From the NCBI GenBank assembly GCA_037577475.1, contig JBAGJB010000196.1, positions 248,001 through 312,000 on the forward strand: a stretch of DNA of 64,000 bases. Direction: 5' to 3'. Of the stretch, positions 9,642 through 22,629 are shown one piece after another; the first letter of the stretch is position 1; each line of letters starts with the position of its first letter. The DNA is from Chaunax sp. Z400 (lineage: Eukaryota; Chordata; Actinopteri; Lophiiformes; Chaunacidae). The notes below the pieces were generated by a model. The model made no database searches. It was not told where the DNA came from and worked only from the letters and a program-made list of their open reading frames with translations. The position numbers and the translations under genes were made by a program.

Positions 9642-11028
9642 GAACGGAAGGTCGTAGAGACTCGGGGATAAGGTCTTTCAATGGTTTTATGGGGTCTCCA
9701 AGAACGCCAGCAGGTAAACCGAGTCCCTACGACTTACGGTTCCCGAGATATGACATGTATTTTTGGTGATTTTTGGAATGTTTGTATCTCGGGAACGGAA
9801 GGTCGTAGAGACTCGGGGAGAAGTCTGGCGTGTTCAGGGACCACGAATTATGTCCGACGGATCAGGGTCCCGAGTCTCTACGACCTTCCGTTCCCGAGAT
9901 ATGACATGTCCAGTAGGGGCGTATTTTGAATGTCTGTATCTCGGGAACGGAAGGTCGTAGAGACTCGGGACCAACGTCCGTCTAGGGGTTTATATGGTCT
10001 CTGAGAACACCAGTCTTTGTCCCGAGTCTGTGCGACCTTCCTTTCCCAAGATATGACATGTCCAGTAGGGGCGTATTTTGAATGTCTGTATCTCGGGAAC
10101 GGAAGGTCGTAGAGACTCGGGGAGAAGTCTGGCGTGTTCAGAGACCACGAATTATGTCCGACGGATCATGGTCCAGAGTCTCTACGACCTTCCGTTCCCG
10201 AGTTATACTCAAGTTTATTTTCCCATTGAAGTGAATGGGCTTTGGTTCGCCTATAGTGAATGTGTGTATCTCGGAAACGGAAGGTCGTAGAGACTCGGGA
10301 CCAACGTCCGTCTAGGGGTTTATGTGGTCTCTGAGAACACCAGTCTTTGTCCCGAGTCTGTGCGACCTTCCTTTCCCGAGATATGACATGTCCAGTAGGG
10401 GCGTATTTTGAATGTCTGTATCTCGGGAACGGAAGGTCGTAGAGACTCGGGGATAAGCTCTTTCAATGGTTTTATGGAGTCTCCAAGAACGCCAGCAGGT
10501 AAACCGAGTCTCTACGACTTACGGTTCCCGAGATATGACATGTATTTTTGGTGATTTTTGGAATGTTTGTATCTCGGGAACGGAAGGTCGTAGAGACTCG
10601 GGGAGAAGTCTGGCGTGTTCAGGGACCACGAATTATGTCCGACGGATCAGGGTCCCGAGTCTCTACGACCTTCCGTTCCCGAGTTATACTCAAGTTTATT
10701 TTCCCATTGAAGTGAATGGGGTTTGGTTCGCCTATAGTGAATGTGTGTATCTCGGAAACGGAAGGTCGTAGAGACTCGGGACCAACGTCCGTCTAGGGGT
10801 TTATGTGGTCTCTGAGAACACCAGTCTTTGTCCCGAGTCAGTGCGACCTTCCTTTCCCGAGATATGACATGTCCAGTAGGGGCGTATTTTGAATGTCTGT
10901 ATCTCGGGAACGGAAGGTCGTACAGACTAGCGGACAAGTGTGGGTTAGGGGTTAGGGTTAGGGTTAGGGTTAGGTTAGGTTAAGGGGATAAAAACTCAAT
11001 CGGGGCCGTACCCGGGTTGGTAACTTTT
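9642..11028 (+). repeat. Block 8: A-D-C-B-C-A-B-C-T, 1,387 bp
   Basis: Monomer starts: 9642 A, 9793 D, 9945 C, 10097 B, 10275 C, 10427 A, 10578 B, 10756 C, 10908 T (121 bp). It repeats block 7 with one extra A-B-C cycle (481 bp). Confidence 0.9.
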
Positions 11029-12415
11029 GAACGGAAGGTCGTAGAGACTCGGGGATAAGGTCTTTCAATGGTTTTATGGGGTCTCCAAGAACGCCAGCAG
11101 GTAAACCGAGTCCCTACGACTTACGGTTCCCGAGATATGACATGTATTTTTGGTGATTTTTGGAATGTTTGTATCTCGGGAACGGAAGGTCGTAGAGACT
11201 CGGGGAGAAGTCTGGCGTGTTCAGGGACCACGAATTATGTCCGACGGATCAGGGTCCCGAATCTCTACGACCTTCCGTTCCCGAGATATGACATGTCCAG
11301 TAGGGGCGTATTTTGAATGTCTGTATCTCGGGAACGGAAGGTCGTAGAGACTCGGGACCAACGTCCGTCTAGGGTTTTATGTGGTCTCTGAGAACACCAG
11401 TCTTTGTCCCGAGTCTGTGCGACCTTCCTTTCCCAAGATATGACATGTCCAGTAGGGGCGTATTTTGAATGTCTGTATCTCGGGAACGGAAGGTCGTAGA
11501 GACTCGGGGAGAAGTCTGGCGTGTTCAGAGACCACGAATTATGTCCGACGGATCAGGGTCCAGAGTCTCTACGACCTTCCGTTCCCGAGTTATACTCAAG
11601 TTTATTTTCCCATTGAAGTGAATGGGCTTTGGTTCGCCTATAGTGAATGTGTGTATCTCGGAAACGGAAGGTCGTAGAGACTCGGGACCAACGTCCGTCT
11701 AGGGGTTTATGTGGTCTCTGAGAACACCAGTCTTTGTCCCGAGTCTGTGCGACCTTCCTTTCCCGAGATATGACATGTCCAGTAGGGGCGTATTTTGAAT
11801 GTCTGTATCTCGGGAACGGAAGGTCGTAGAGACTCGGGGATAAGCTCTTTCAATGGTTTTATGGAGTCTCCAAGAACGCCAGCAGGTAAACCGAGTCTCT
11901 ACGACTTACGGTTCCCGAGATATGACATGTATTTTTGGTGATTTTTGGAATGTTTGTATCTCGGGAACGGAAGGTCGTAGAGACTCGGGGAGAAGTCTGG
12001 CGTGTTCAGGGACCACGAATTATGTCCGACGGATCAGGGTCCCGAGTCTCTACGACCTTCCGTTCCCGAGTTATACTCAAGTTTATTTTCCCATTGAAGT
12101 GAATGGGGTTTGGTTCGCCTATAGTGAATGTGTGTATCTCGGAAACGGAAGGTCGTAGAGACTCGGGACCAACGTCCGTCTAGGGGTTTATGTAGTCTCT
12201 GAGAACACCAGTCTTTGTCCCGAGTCTGTGCGACCTTCCTTTCCCGAGATATGACATGTCCAGTAGGGGCGTATTTTGAATGTCTGTATCTCGGGAACGG
12301 AAGGTCGTAGAGACTAGCGGACAAGTGTGGGTTAGGGGTTAGGGTTAGGGTTAGGGTTAGGTTAGGTTAAGGGGATAAAAACTCAATCGGGGCCGTACCC
12401 GGGTTGGTAACTTTT
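11029..12415 (+). repeat. Block 9: A-D-C-B-C-A-B-C-T, 1,387 bp
   Basis: Monomer starts: 11029 A, 11180 D, 11332 C, 11484 B, 11662 C, 11814 A, 11965 B, 12143 C, 12295 T (121 bp). It is a tandem copy of block 8. Confidence 0.9.
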
Positions 12416-13175
12416 GAACGGAAGGTCGTAGAGACTCGGGGATAAGCTCTTTCAATGGTTTTATGGGGTCTCCAAGAACGCCAGCAGGTAAACCGAGTCC
12501 CTACGACTTACGGTTCCCGAGATATGACATGTATTTTTGGTGATTTTTGGAATGTTTGTATCTCGGGAACGAAAGGTCGTAGAGACTCGGGACCAACGTC
12601 CTTCTAGGGGTTTATGTGGTCTCTGAGAACACCAGTCTTTGTCCCGAGTCTGTGCGACCTTCCTTTCCCGAGATATGACATGTCCAGTAAGGGCGTATTT
12701 TGAATGTCTGTATCTCGGGAACGGAAGGTCGTAGAGACACGGGGAGAAGTCTGGCGTGTTCAGAGACCACGAATTATGTCCGACGGATCAGGGTCCCGAG
12801 TCTCTACGACCTTCCGTTCCCGAGTTATACTCAAGTTTATTTTCCCATTGAAGTGAATGGGCTTTGGTTCGCCTATAGTGAATGTGTGTATCTCGGAAAC
12901 GGAAGGTCGTAGAGACTCGGGACCAACGTCCGTCTAGGGGTTTATGTGGTCTCTGAGAACACCAGTCTTTGTCCCGAGTCTGTGCGACCTTCCTTTCCCG
13001 AGATATGACATGTCCAGTAGGGGCGTATTTTGAATGTCTGTATCTCGGGAACGGAAGGTCGTAGAGACTAGCGGACAAGTGTGGGTTAGGGGTTAGGGTT
13101 AGGGTTAGGATTAGGGTTAGGTTAGGTTAAGGGGATAAAAACTCAATCGGGGCCGTACCCGGGTTGGTAACTTTT
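12416..13175 (+). repeat. Block 10: A-C-B-C-T, 760 bp
   Basis: Monomer starts: 12416 A, 12567 C, 12719 B, 12897 C, 13049 T. T is 127 bp and holds a private TTAGGA unit. Confidence 0.9.
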
Positions 13176-13327
13176 GAACGGAAGGTCGTAGAGACTCAGG
13201 GATAAGCTCTTTCAATGGTTTTATGGGGTCTCCAAGAACGCCAGCAGGTAAACCGAGGCCCTACGACTTACGGTTCCCGAGATATGACATGTCCAGTAGG
13301 GGCGTATTTTGAATGTCTGTATCTCGG
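13176..13327 (+). repeat. Recombinant monomer E: A left part plus C right part
   Basis: The left part is post-T type A with the CCGAGGCCCTACG variant. Within the shared CCCGAGATATGACATGT it passes into the C spacer (CCAGTAGGGGCG). Length is 152 bp. Other copies open blocks at 16736, 20913, 25267, 29136, 35393, 37420, 39447 and 42861. Every E follows a 127- or 132-bp T. Confidence 0.88.
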
Positions 13328-14892
13328 GAACGGAAGGTCGTAGAGACTCGGGACCAACGTCCGTCTAGGGGTTTATGTGGTCTCTGAGAACACCAGTCTT
13401 TGTCCCGAGTCTGTGCGACCTTCCTTTCCCAAGATATGACATGTCCAGTAGGGGCGTATTTTGAATGTCTGTATCTCGGGAACGGAAGGTCGTAGAGACT
13501 CGGGGAGAAGTCTGGCGTGTTCAGAGACCACGAATTATGTCCGACGGATCAGGGTCCAGAGTCTCTACGACCTTCCGTTCCCGAGTTATACTCAAGTTTA
13601 TTTTCCCATTGAAGTGAATGGGCTTTGGTTCGCCTATAGTGAATGTGTGTATCTCGGAAACGGAAGGTCGTAGAGACTCGGGACCAACGTCCGTCTAGGG
13701 GTTTATGTGGTCTCTGAGAACACCAGTCTTTGTCCCGAGTCTGTGCGACCTTCCTTTCCCGAGATATGACATGTCCAGTAGGGGCGTATTTTGAATGTCT
13801 GTATCTCGGGAATGGAAGGTCGTAGAGACTCAGGGATAAGCTCTTTCAATGGTTTTATGGAGTCTCCAAGAACGCCAGCAGGTAAACCGAGTCTCTACGA
13901 CTTACGGTTCCCGAGATATGACATGTATTTTTGGTGATTTTTGGAATGTTTGTATCTCGGGATCGGAAGGTCGTAGAGACTCGGGGAGAAGTCTGGCGTG
14001 TTCAGGGACCACGAATTATGTCCGACGGATCAGGGTCCCGAGTCTCTACGACCTTCCGTTCCCGAGTTATACTCAAGTTTATTTTCCCATTGGAGTGAAT
14101 GGGGTTTGGTTCGCCTATAGTGAATGTGTGTATCTCGGAAACGGAAGGTCGTAGAGACTCGGGACCAACGTCCGTCTAGGGGTTTATGTGGTCTCTGAGA
14201 ACACCAGTCTTTGTCCCGAGTCTGTGCGACCTTCCTTTCCCGAGATATGACATGTCCAGTAGGGGCGTATTTTGAATGTCTGTATCTCGGGAATGGAAGG
14301 TCGTAGAGACTCAGGGATAAGCTCTTTCAATGGTTTTATGGAGTCTCCAAGAACGCCAGCAGGTAAACCGAGTCTCTACGACTTACGGTTCCCGAGATAT
14401 GACATGTATTTTTGGTGATTTTTGGAATGTTTGTATCTCGGGAACGGAAGGTCGTAGAGACTCGGGGAGAAGTCTGGCGTGTTCAGGGACCACGAATTAT
14501 GTCCGACGGATCAGGGTCCCGAGTCTCTACGACCTTCCGTTCCCGAGTTATACTCAAGTTTATTTTCCCATTGAAGTGAATGGGGTTTGGTTCGCCTATA
14601 GTGAATGTGTGTATCTCGGAAACGGAAGGTCGTAGAGACTCGGGACCAACGTCCGTCTAGGGGTTTATGTGGTCTCTGAGAACACCAGTCTTTGTCCCGA
14701 GTCTGTGCGACCTTCCTTTCCCGAGATATGACATGTCCAGTAGGGGCGTATTTTGAATGTCTGTATCTCGGGAACGGAAGGTCGTACAGACTAGCGGACA
14801 AGTGTGGGTTAGGGGTTAGGGTTAGGGTTAGGGTTAGGTTAGGTTAAGGGGATAAAAACTCAATCGGGGCCGTACCCGGGTTGGTAACTTTT
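13176..14892 (+). repeat. Block 11: E-C-B-C-(A-B-C)x2-T, 1,717 bp
   Basis: Monomer starts: 13176 E, 13328 C, 13480 B, 13658 C, 13810 A, 13961 B, 14139 C, 14291 A, 14442 B, 14620 C, 14772 T (121 bp). Both internal A units carry the GGGAATGGAAGG and GACTCAGGG marks, so the second is a direct 481-bp copy of the first. Confidence 0.9.
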
Positions 14893-15494
14893 GAACGGAA
14901 GGTCGTAGAGACTCGGGGATAAGGTCTTTCAATGGTTTTATGGGGTCTCCAAGAACGCCAGCAGGTAAACCGAGTCCCTACGACTTACGGTTCCCGAGAT
15001 ATGACATGTATTTTTGGTGATTTTTGGAATGTTTGTATCTCGGGAACGGAAGGTCGTAGAGACTCGGGGAGAAGTCTGGCGTGTTCAGGGACCACGAATT
15101 AGGTCCGACGGATCAGGGTCCCGAGTCTCTACGACCTTCCGTTCCCGAGTTATACTCAAGTTTATTTTCCCATTGAAGTGAATGGGGTTTGGTTCGCCTA
15201 TAGTGAATGTGTGTATCTCGGAAACGGAAGGTCGTAGAGACTCGGGACCAACGTCCGTCTAGGGGTTTATGTAGTCTCTGAGAACACCAGTCTTTGTCCC
15301 GAGTCTGTGCGACCTTCCTTTCCCGAGATATGACATGTCCAGTAGGGGCGTATTTTGAATGTCTGTATCTCGGGAACGGAAGGTCGTAGAGACTAGCGGA
15401 CAAGTGTGGGTTAGGGGTTAGGGTTAGGGTTAGGGTTAGGTTAGGTTAAGGCGATAAAAACTCAATCGGGGCCGTACCCGGGTTGGTAACTTTT
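14893..15494 (+). repeat. Block 12: A-B-C-T, 602 bp
   Basis: Monomer starts: 14893 A (GATAAGGTC subtype), 15044 B, 15222 C, 15374 T (121 bp). It is a minimal one-cycle block. The 40-bp tail of its T has AAGGCGAT instead of AAGGGGAT. Confidence 0.9.
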
Positions 15495-16735
15495 GAACGG
15501 AAGGTCGTAGAGACTCGGGGATAAGCTCTTTCAATGGTTTTATGGGGTCTCCAAGAACGCCAGCAGGTAAACCGAGTCCCTACGACTTACGGTTCCCGAG
15601 ATATGACATGTATTTTTGGTGATTTTTGGAATGTTTGTATCTCGGGAACGAAAGGTCGTAGAGACTCGGGACCAACGTCCTTCTAGGGGTTTATGTGGTC
15701 TCTGAGAACACCAGTCTTTGTCCCGAGTCTGTGCGACCTTCCTTTCCCGAGATATGACATGTCCAGTAGGGGCGTATTTTGAATGTCTGTATCTCGGGAA
15801 CGGAAGGTCGTAGAGACACGGGGAGAAGTCTGGCGTGTTCAGAGACCACGAATTATGTCCGACGGATCAGGGTCCCGAGTCTCTACGACCTTCCGTTCCC
15901 GAGTTATACTCAAGTTTATTTTCCCATTGAAGTGAATGGGCTTTGGTTCGCCTATAGTGAATGTGTGTATCTCGGAAACGGAAGGTCGTAGAGACTCGGG
16001 ACCAACGTCCGTCTAGGGGTTTATGTGGTCTCTGAGAACACCAGTCTTTGTCCCGAGTCTGTGCGACCTTCCTTTCCCGAGATATGACATGTCCAGTAGG
16101 GGCGTATTTTGAATGTCTGTATCTCGGGAACGGAAGGTCGTAGAGACTCGGGGATAAGCTCTTTCAATGGTTTTATGGAGTCTCCAAGAACGCCAGCAGG
16201 TAAACCGAGTCTCTACGACTTACGGTTCCCGAGATATGACATGTATTTTTGGTGATTTTTGGAATGTTTGTATCTCGGGAACGGAAGGTCCTAGAGACTC
16301 GGGGAGAAGTCTGGCGTGTTCAGGGACCACGAATTATGTCAGACGGATCAGGGTCCCGAGTCTCTACGACCTTCCGTTCCCGAGTTATACTCAAGTTTAT
16401 TTTCCCATTGAAGTGAATGGGGTTTGGTTCGCCTATAGTGAATGTGTGTATCTCGGAAACGGAAGGTCGTAGAGACCTGGGACCAACGTCCGTCTAGGGG
16501 TTTATGTGGTCTCTGAGAACACCAGTCTTTGTCGCGAGTCTGTGCGACCTTCCTTTCCCGAGATATGACATGTCCAGTAGGGGCGTATTTTGAATGTCTG
16601 TATCTCGGGAACGGAAGGTCGTAGAGACTAGCGGACAAGTGTGGGTTAGGGGTTAGGGTTAGGGTTAGGGTTAGGGTTAGGTTAGGTTAAGGGGATAAAA
16701 ACTCAATCGGGGCCGTACCCGGGTTGGTAACTTTT
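15495..16735 (+). repeat. Block 13: A-C-B-C-A-B-C-T, 1,241 bp
   Basis: Monomer starts: 15495 A, 15646 C, 15798 B, 15976 C, 16128 A, 16279 B, 16457 C (GAGACCTGGG opening), 16609 T (127 bp). It has the same layout as block 3. Confidence 0.9.
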
Positions 16736-17971
16736 GAACGGAAGGTCGGAGAGACTCGGGGATAAGCTCTTTCAATGGTTTTATGGGGTCTCCAAGAACG
16801 CCAGCAGGTAAACCGAGGCCCTACGACTTACGGTTCCCGAGATATGACATGTCCAGTAGGGGCGTATTTTGAATGTCTGTATCTCGGGAACGGAAGGTCG
16901 TAGAGACTCGGGACCAACGTCCGTCTAGGGGTTTATGTGGTCTCTGAGAACACCAGTCTTTGTCCCGAGTCTGTGCGACCTTCCTTTCCCAAGATATGAC
17001 ATGTCCAGTAGGGGCGTATTTTGAATGTCTGTATCTCGGGAACGGAAGGTCGTAGAGACTCGGGGAGAAGTCTGGCGTGTTCAGAGACCACGAATTATGT
17101 CCGACGGATCAGGGTCCAGAGTCTCTACGACCTTCCGTTCCCGAGTTATACTCAAGTTTATTTTCCCATTGAAGTGAATGGGCTTTGGTTCGCCTATAGT
17201 GAATGTGTGTATCTCGGAAACGGAAGGTCGTAGAGACTCGGGACCAACGTCCGTCTAGGGGTTTATGTGGTCTCTGAGAACACCAGTCTTTGTCCCGAGT
17301 CTGTGCGACCTTCCTTTCCCGAGATATGACATGTCCAGTAGGGGCGTATTTTGAATGTCTGTATCTCGGGAATGGAAGGTCGTAGAGACTCAGGGATAAG
17401 CTCTTTCAATGGTTTTATGGAGTCTCCAAGAACGCCAGCAGGTAAACCGAGTCTCTACGACTTACGGTTCCCGAGATATGACATGTATTTTTGGTGATTT
17501 TTGGAATGTTTGTATCTCGGGAACGGAAGGTCGTAGAGACTCGGGGAGAAGTCTGGCGTGTTCAGGGACCACGAATTATGTCCGACGGATCAGGGTCCCG
17601 AGTCTCTACGACCTTCCGTTCCCGAGTTATACTCAAGTTTATTTTCCCATTGAAGTGAATGGGGTTTGGTTCGCCTATAGTGAATGTGTGTATCTCGGAA
17701 ACGGAAGGTCGTAGAGACTCGGGACCAACGTCCGTCTAGGGGTTTATGTGGTCTCTGAGAACACCAGTCTTTGTCCCGAGTCTGTGCGACCTTCCTTTCC
17801 CGAGATATGACATGTCCAGTAGGGGCGTATTTTGAATGTCTGTATCTCGGGAACGGAAGGTCGTACAGACTAGCGGACAAGTGTGGGTTAGGGGTTAGGG
17901 TTAGGGTTAGGGTTAGGTTAGGTTAAGGGGATAAAAACTCAATCGGGGCCGTACCCGGGTTGGTAACTTTT
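16736..17971 (+). repeat. Block 14: E-C-B-C-A-B-C-T, 1,236 bp
   Basis: Monomer starts: 16736 E (GTCGGAGAG variant), 16888 C, 17040 B, 17218 C, 17370 A (GGGAATGGAAGG), 17521 B, 17699 C, 17851 T (121 bp). Confidence 0.9.
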
Positions 17972-18877
17972 GAACGGAAGGTCGTAGAGACTCGGGGATA
18001 AGGTCTTTCAATGGTTTTATGGGGTCTCCAAGAACGCCAGCAGGTAAACCGAGTCCCTACGACTTACGGTTCCCGAGATATGACATGTATTTTTGGTGAT
18101 TTTTGGAATGTTTGTATCTCGGGAACGGAAGGTCGTAGAGACTCGGGGAGAAGTCTGGCGTGTTCAGGGACCACGAATTATGTCCGACGGATCAGGGTCC
18201 CGAGTCTCTACGACCTTCCTTTCCCGAGATATGACATGTCCAGTAGGGGCGTATTTTGAATGTCTGTATCTCGGGAACGGAAGGTCGTAGAGACTCGGGA
18301 CCAACGTCCGTCTAGGGGTTTATGTGGTCTCTGAGAACACCAGTCTTTGTCCCGAGTCTGTGCGACCTTCCTTTCCCAAGATATGACATGTCCAGTAGGG
18401 GCGTATTTTGAATGTCTGTATCTCGGGAACGGAAGGTCGTAGAGACTCGGGGAGAAGTCTGGCGTGTTCAGAGACCACGAATTATGTCCGACGGATCAGG
18501 GTCCCGAGTCTCTACGACCTTCCGTTCCCGAGTTATACTCAAGTTTATTTTCCCATTGAAGTGAATGGGCTTTGGTTCGCCTATAGTGAATGTGTGTATC
18601 TCGGAAACGGAAGGTCGTAGAGACTCGGGACCAACGTCCGTCTAGGGGTTTATGTAGTCTCTGAGAACACCAGTCTTTGTCCCGAGTCTGTGCGACCTTC
18701 CTTTCCCGAGATATGACATGTCCAGTAGGGGCGTATTTTGAATGTCTGTATCTCGGGAACGGAAGGTCGTAGAGACTAGCGGACAAGTGTGGGTTAGGGG
18801 TTAGGGTTAGGGTTAGGGTTAGGTTAGGTTAAGGGGATAAAAACTCAATCGGGGCCGTACCCGGGTTGGTAACTTTT
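17972..18877 (+). repeat. Block 15: A-D-C-B-C-T, 906 bp
   Basis: Monomer starts: 17972 A, 18123 D, 18275 C, 18427 B, 18605 C (GTAGTCTC variant), 18757 T (121 bp). It has the same layout as block 7. The B here keeps the perfect inverted arm. Confidence 0.9.
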
Positions 18878-20912
18878 GAACGGAAGGTCGTAGAGACTCG
18901 GGGATAAGCTCTTTCAATGGTTTTATGGGGTCTCCAAGAACGCCAGCAGGTAAACCGAGTCCCTACGACTTACGGTTCCCGAGATATGACATGTATTTTT
19001 GGTGATTTTTGGAATGTTTGTATCTCGGGAACGAAAGGTCGTAGAGACTCGGGACCAACGTCCTTCTAGGGGTTTATGTGGTCTCTGAGAACACCAGTCT
19101 TTGTCCCGAGTCTGTGCGACCTTCCTTTCCCGAGATATGACATGTCCAGTAGGGGCGTATTTTGAATGTCTGTATCTCGGGAACGGAAGGTCGTAGAGAC
19201 ACGGGGAGAAGTCTGGCGTGTTCAGAGACCACGAATTATGTCCGACGGATCAGGGTCCCGAGTCTCTACGACCTTCCGTTCCCGAGTTATACTCAAGTTT
19301 ATTTTCCCATTGAAGTGAATGGGCTTTGGTTCGCCTATAGTGAATGTGTGTATCTCGGAAACGGAAGGTCGTAGAGACTCGGGACCAACGTCCGTCTAGG
19401 GGTTTATGTGGTCTCTGAGAACACCAGTCTTTGTCCCGAGTCTGTGCGACCTTCCTTTCCCGAGATATGACATGTCCAGTAGGGGCGTATTTTGAATGTC
19501 TGTATCTCGGGAACGGAAGGTCGTAGAGACTCGGGGATAAGCTCTTTCAATGGTTTTATGGAGTCTCCAAGAACGCCAGCAGGTAAACCGAGTCTCTACG
19601 ACTTACGGTTCCCGAGATATGACATGTATTTTTGGTGATTTTTGGAATGTTTGTATCTCGGGAACGGAAGGTCGTAGAGACTCGGGGAGAAGTCTGGCGT
19701 GTTCAGGGACCACGAATTATGTCCGACCGATCAGGGTCCCGAGTCTCTACGACCTTCCGTTCCCGAGTTATACTCAAGTTTATTTTCCCATTGAAGTGAA
19801 TGGGGTTTGGTTCGCCTATAGTGAATGTGTGTATCTCTGAAACGGAAGGTCGTAGAGACTCGGGACCAACGTCCTTCTAGGGGTTTATGTGGTCTCTGAG
19901 AACACCAGTCTTTGTCCCGAGTCTGTGCGACCTTCCTTTCCCGAGATATGACATGTCCAGTAGGGGCGTATTTTGAATGTCTGTATCTCGGGAACGGAAG
20001 GTCGTAGAGACACGGGGAGAAGTCTGGCGTGTTCAGAGACCACGAATTATGTCCGACGGATCACGGTCCCGAGTGTCTACGACCTTCCGTTCCCGAGTTA
20101 TACTCAAGTTTATTTTCCCATTGAAGTGAATGGGCTTTGGTTCGCCTATAGTGAATGTGTGTATCTCGGAAACGGAAGGTCGTAGAGACTCGGGACCAAC
20201 GTCCGTCTAGGGGTTTATGTGGTCTCTGAGAACACCAGTCTTTGTCCCGAGTCTGTGCGACCTTCCTTTCCCGAGATATGACATGTCCAGTAGGGGCGTA
20301 TTTTGAATGTCTGTATCTCGGGAACGGAAGGTCGTAGAGACTCGGGGATAAGCTCTTTCAATGGTTTTATGCAGTCTCCAAGAACGCCAGCAGGTAAACC
20401 GAGTCTCTACGACTTACATGTATTTTTGGTGATTTTTGGAATGTTTGTATCTCGGGAACGGAAGGTCGTAGAGACTCGGGGAGAAGTCTGGCGTGTTCAG
20501 GGACCACGAATTATGTCAGACGGATCAGGGTCCCGAGTCTCTACGACCTTCCGTTCCCGAGTTATACTCAAGTTTATTTTCCCATTGAAGTGAATGGGGT
20601 TTGGTTCGCCTATAGTGAATGTGTGTATCTCGGAAACGGAAGGTCGTAGAGACCTGGGACCAACGTCCGTCTAGGGGTTTATGTGGTCTCTGAGAACACC
20701 AGTCTTTGTCCCGAGTCTGTGCGACCTTCCTTTCCCGAGATATGACATGTCCAGTAGGGGCGTATTTTGAATGTCTGTATCTCGGGAACGGAAGGTCGTA
20801 GAGACTAGCGGACAAGTGTGGGTTAGGGGTTAGGGTTAGGGTTAGGGTTAGGGTTAGGTTAGGTTAAGGGGATAAAAACTCAATCGGGGCCGTACCCGGG
20901 TTGGTAACTTTT
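18878..20912 (+). repeat. Block 16: A-C-B-C-A-B-C-B-C-A(del)-B-C-T, 2,035 bp
   Basis: Monomer starts: 18878 A, 19029 C, 19181 B, 19359 C, 19511 A, 19662 B, 19840 C, 19992 B (GATCACGG, GAGTGTCTACG), 20170 C, 20322 deleted A, 20456 B, 20634 C, 20786 T (127 bp). The whole block is duplicated at 23,232-25,266. Confidence 0.9.
20322..20455 (+). repeat. Monomer A with a 17-bp internal deletion (134 bp)
   Basis: CTACGACTTAC runs straight into ATGTATTTTTGG, removing the 17 bp between them, including the GGTTCCCGAG end of the inverted arm. The identical deletion at 24676-24809 shows that the two were copied together. Confidence 0.88.
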
Positions 20913-22629
20913 GAACGGAAGGTCGTAGAGACTCGGGGATAAGCTCTTTCAATGGTTTTATGGGGTCTCCAAGAACGCCAGCAGGTAAACCGAGGCCCTA
21001 CGACTTACGGTTCCCGAGATATGACATGTCCAGTAGGGGCGTATTTTGAATGTCTGTATCTCGGGAACGGAAGGTCGTAGAGACTCGGGACCAACGTCCG
21101 TCTAGGGGTTTATGTGGTCTCTGAGAACACCAGTCTTTGTCCCGAGTCTGTGCGACCTTCCTTTCCCAAGATATGACATGTCCAGTAGGGGCGTATTTTG
21201 AATGTCTGTATCTCGGGAACGGAAGGTCGTAGAGACTCGGGGAGAAGTCTGGCGTGTTCAGAGACCACGAATTATGTCTGACGGATCAGGGTCCAGAGTC
21301 TCTACGACCTTCCGTTCCCGAGTTATACTCAAGTTTATTTTCCCATTGAAGTGAATGGGCTTTGGTTCGCCTATAGTGAATGTGTGTATCTCGGAAACGG
21401 AAGGTCGTAGAGACTCGGGACCAACGTCCGTCTAGGGGTTTATGTGGTCTCTGAGAACACCAGTCTTTGTCCCGAGTCTGTGCGACCTTCCTTTCCCGAG
21501 ATATGACATGTCCAGTAGGGGCGTATTTTGAATGTCTGTATCTCGGGATTGGAAGGTCGTAGAGACTCAGGGATAAGCTCTTTCAATGGTTTTATGGAGT
21601 CTCCAAGAACGCCAGCAGGTAAACCGAGTCTCTACGACTTACGGTTCCCGAGATATGACATGTATTTTTGGTGATTTTTGGAATGTTTGTATCTCGGGAA
21701 CGGAAGGTCGTAGAGACTCGGGGAGAAGTCTGGCGTGTTCAGGGACCACGAATTATGTCCGAAGGATCAGGGTCCCGAGTCTCTACGACCTTCCGTTCCC
21801 GAGTTATACTCAAGTTTATTTTCCCATTGAAGTGAATGGGGTTTGGTTCGCCTATAGTGAATGTGTGTATCTCGGAAACGGAAGGTCGTAGAGACTCGGG
21901 ACCAATGTCCGTCTAGGGGTTTATGTGGTCTCTGAGAACACCAGTCTTTGTCCCGAGTCTGAGCGACCTTCCTTTCCCGAGATATGACATGTCCAGTAGG
22001 GGCGTATTTTGAATGTCTGTATCTCGGGAATGGAAGGTCGTAGAGACTCAGGGATAAGCTCTTTCAATGGTTTTATGGAGTCTCCAAGAACGCCAGCAGG
22101 TAAACCGAGTCTCTACGACTTACGGTTCCCGAGATATGACATGTATTTTTGGTGATTTTTGGAATGTTTGTATCTCGGGAACGGAAGGTCGTAGAGACTC
22201 GGGGAGAAGTCTGGCGTGTTCAGGGACCACGAATTATGTCCGACGGATCAGGGTCCCGAGTCTCTACGACCTTCCGTTCCCGAGTTATACTCAAGTTTAT
22301 TTTCCCATTGAAGTGAATGGGGTTTGGTTCGCCTATAGTGAATGTGTGTATCTCGGAAACGGAAGGTCGTAGAGACTCGGGACCAACGTCCGTCTAGGGG
22401 TTTATGTGGTCTCTGAGAACACCAGTCTTTGTCCCGAGTCTGTGCGACCTTCCTTTCCCGAGATATGACATGTCCAGTAGGGGCGTATTTTGAATGTCTG
22501 TATCTCGGGAACGGAAGGTCGTACAGACTAGCGGACAAGTGTGGGTTAGGGGTTAGGGTTAGGGTTAGGGTTAGGTTAGGTTAAGGGGATAAAAACTCAA
22601 TCGGGGCCGTACCCGGGTTGGTAACTTTT
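20913..22629 (+). repeat. Block 17: E-C-B-C-(A-B-C)x2-T, 1,717 bp
   Basis: Monomer starts: 20913 E, 21065 C, 21217 B (ATGTCTGACGG), 21395 C, 21547 A (GGGATTGGAAGG), 21698 B (GAAGGATC), 21876 C, 22028 A, 22179 B, 22357 C, 22509 T (121 bp). It has the same layout as block 11. The ATGTCTGACGG and GGGATTGGAAGG marks recur 4,354 bp downstream. Confidence 0.9.
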
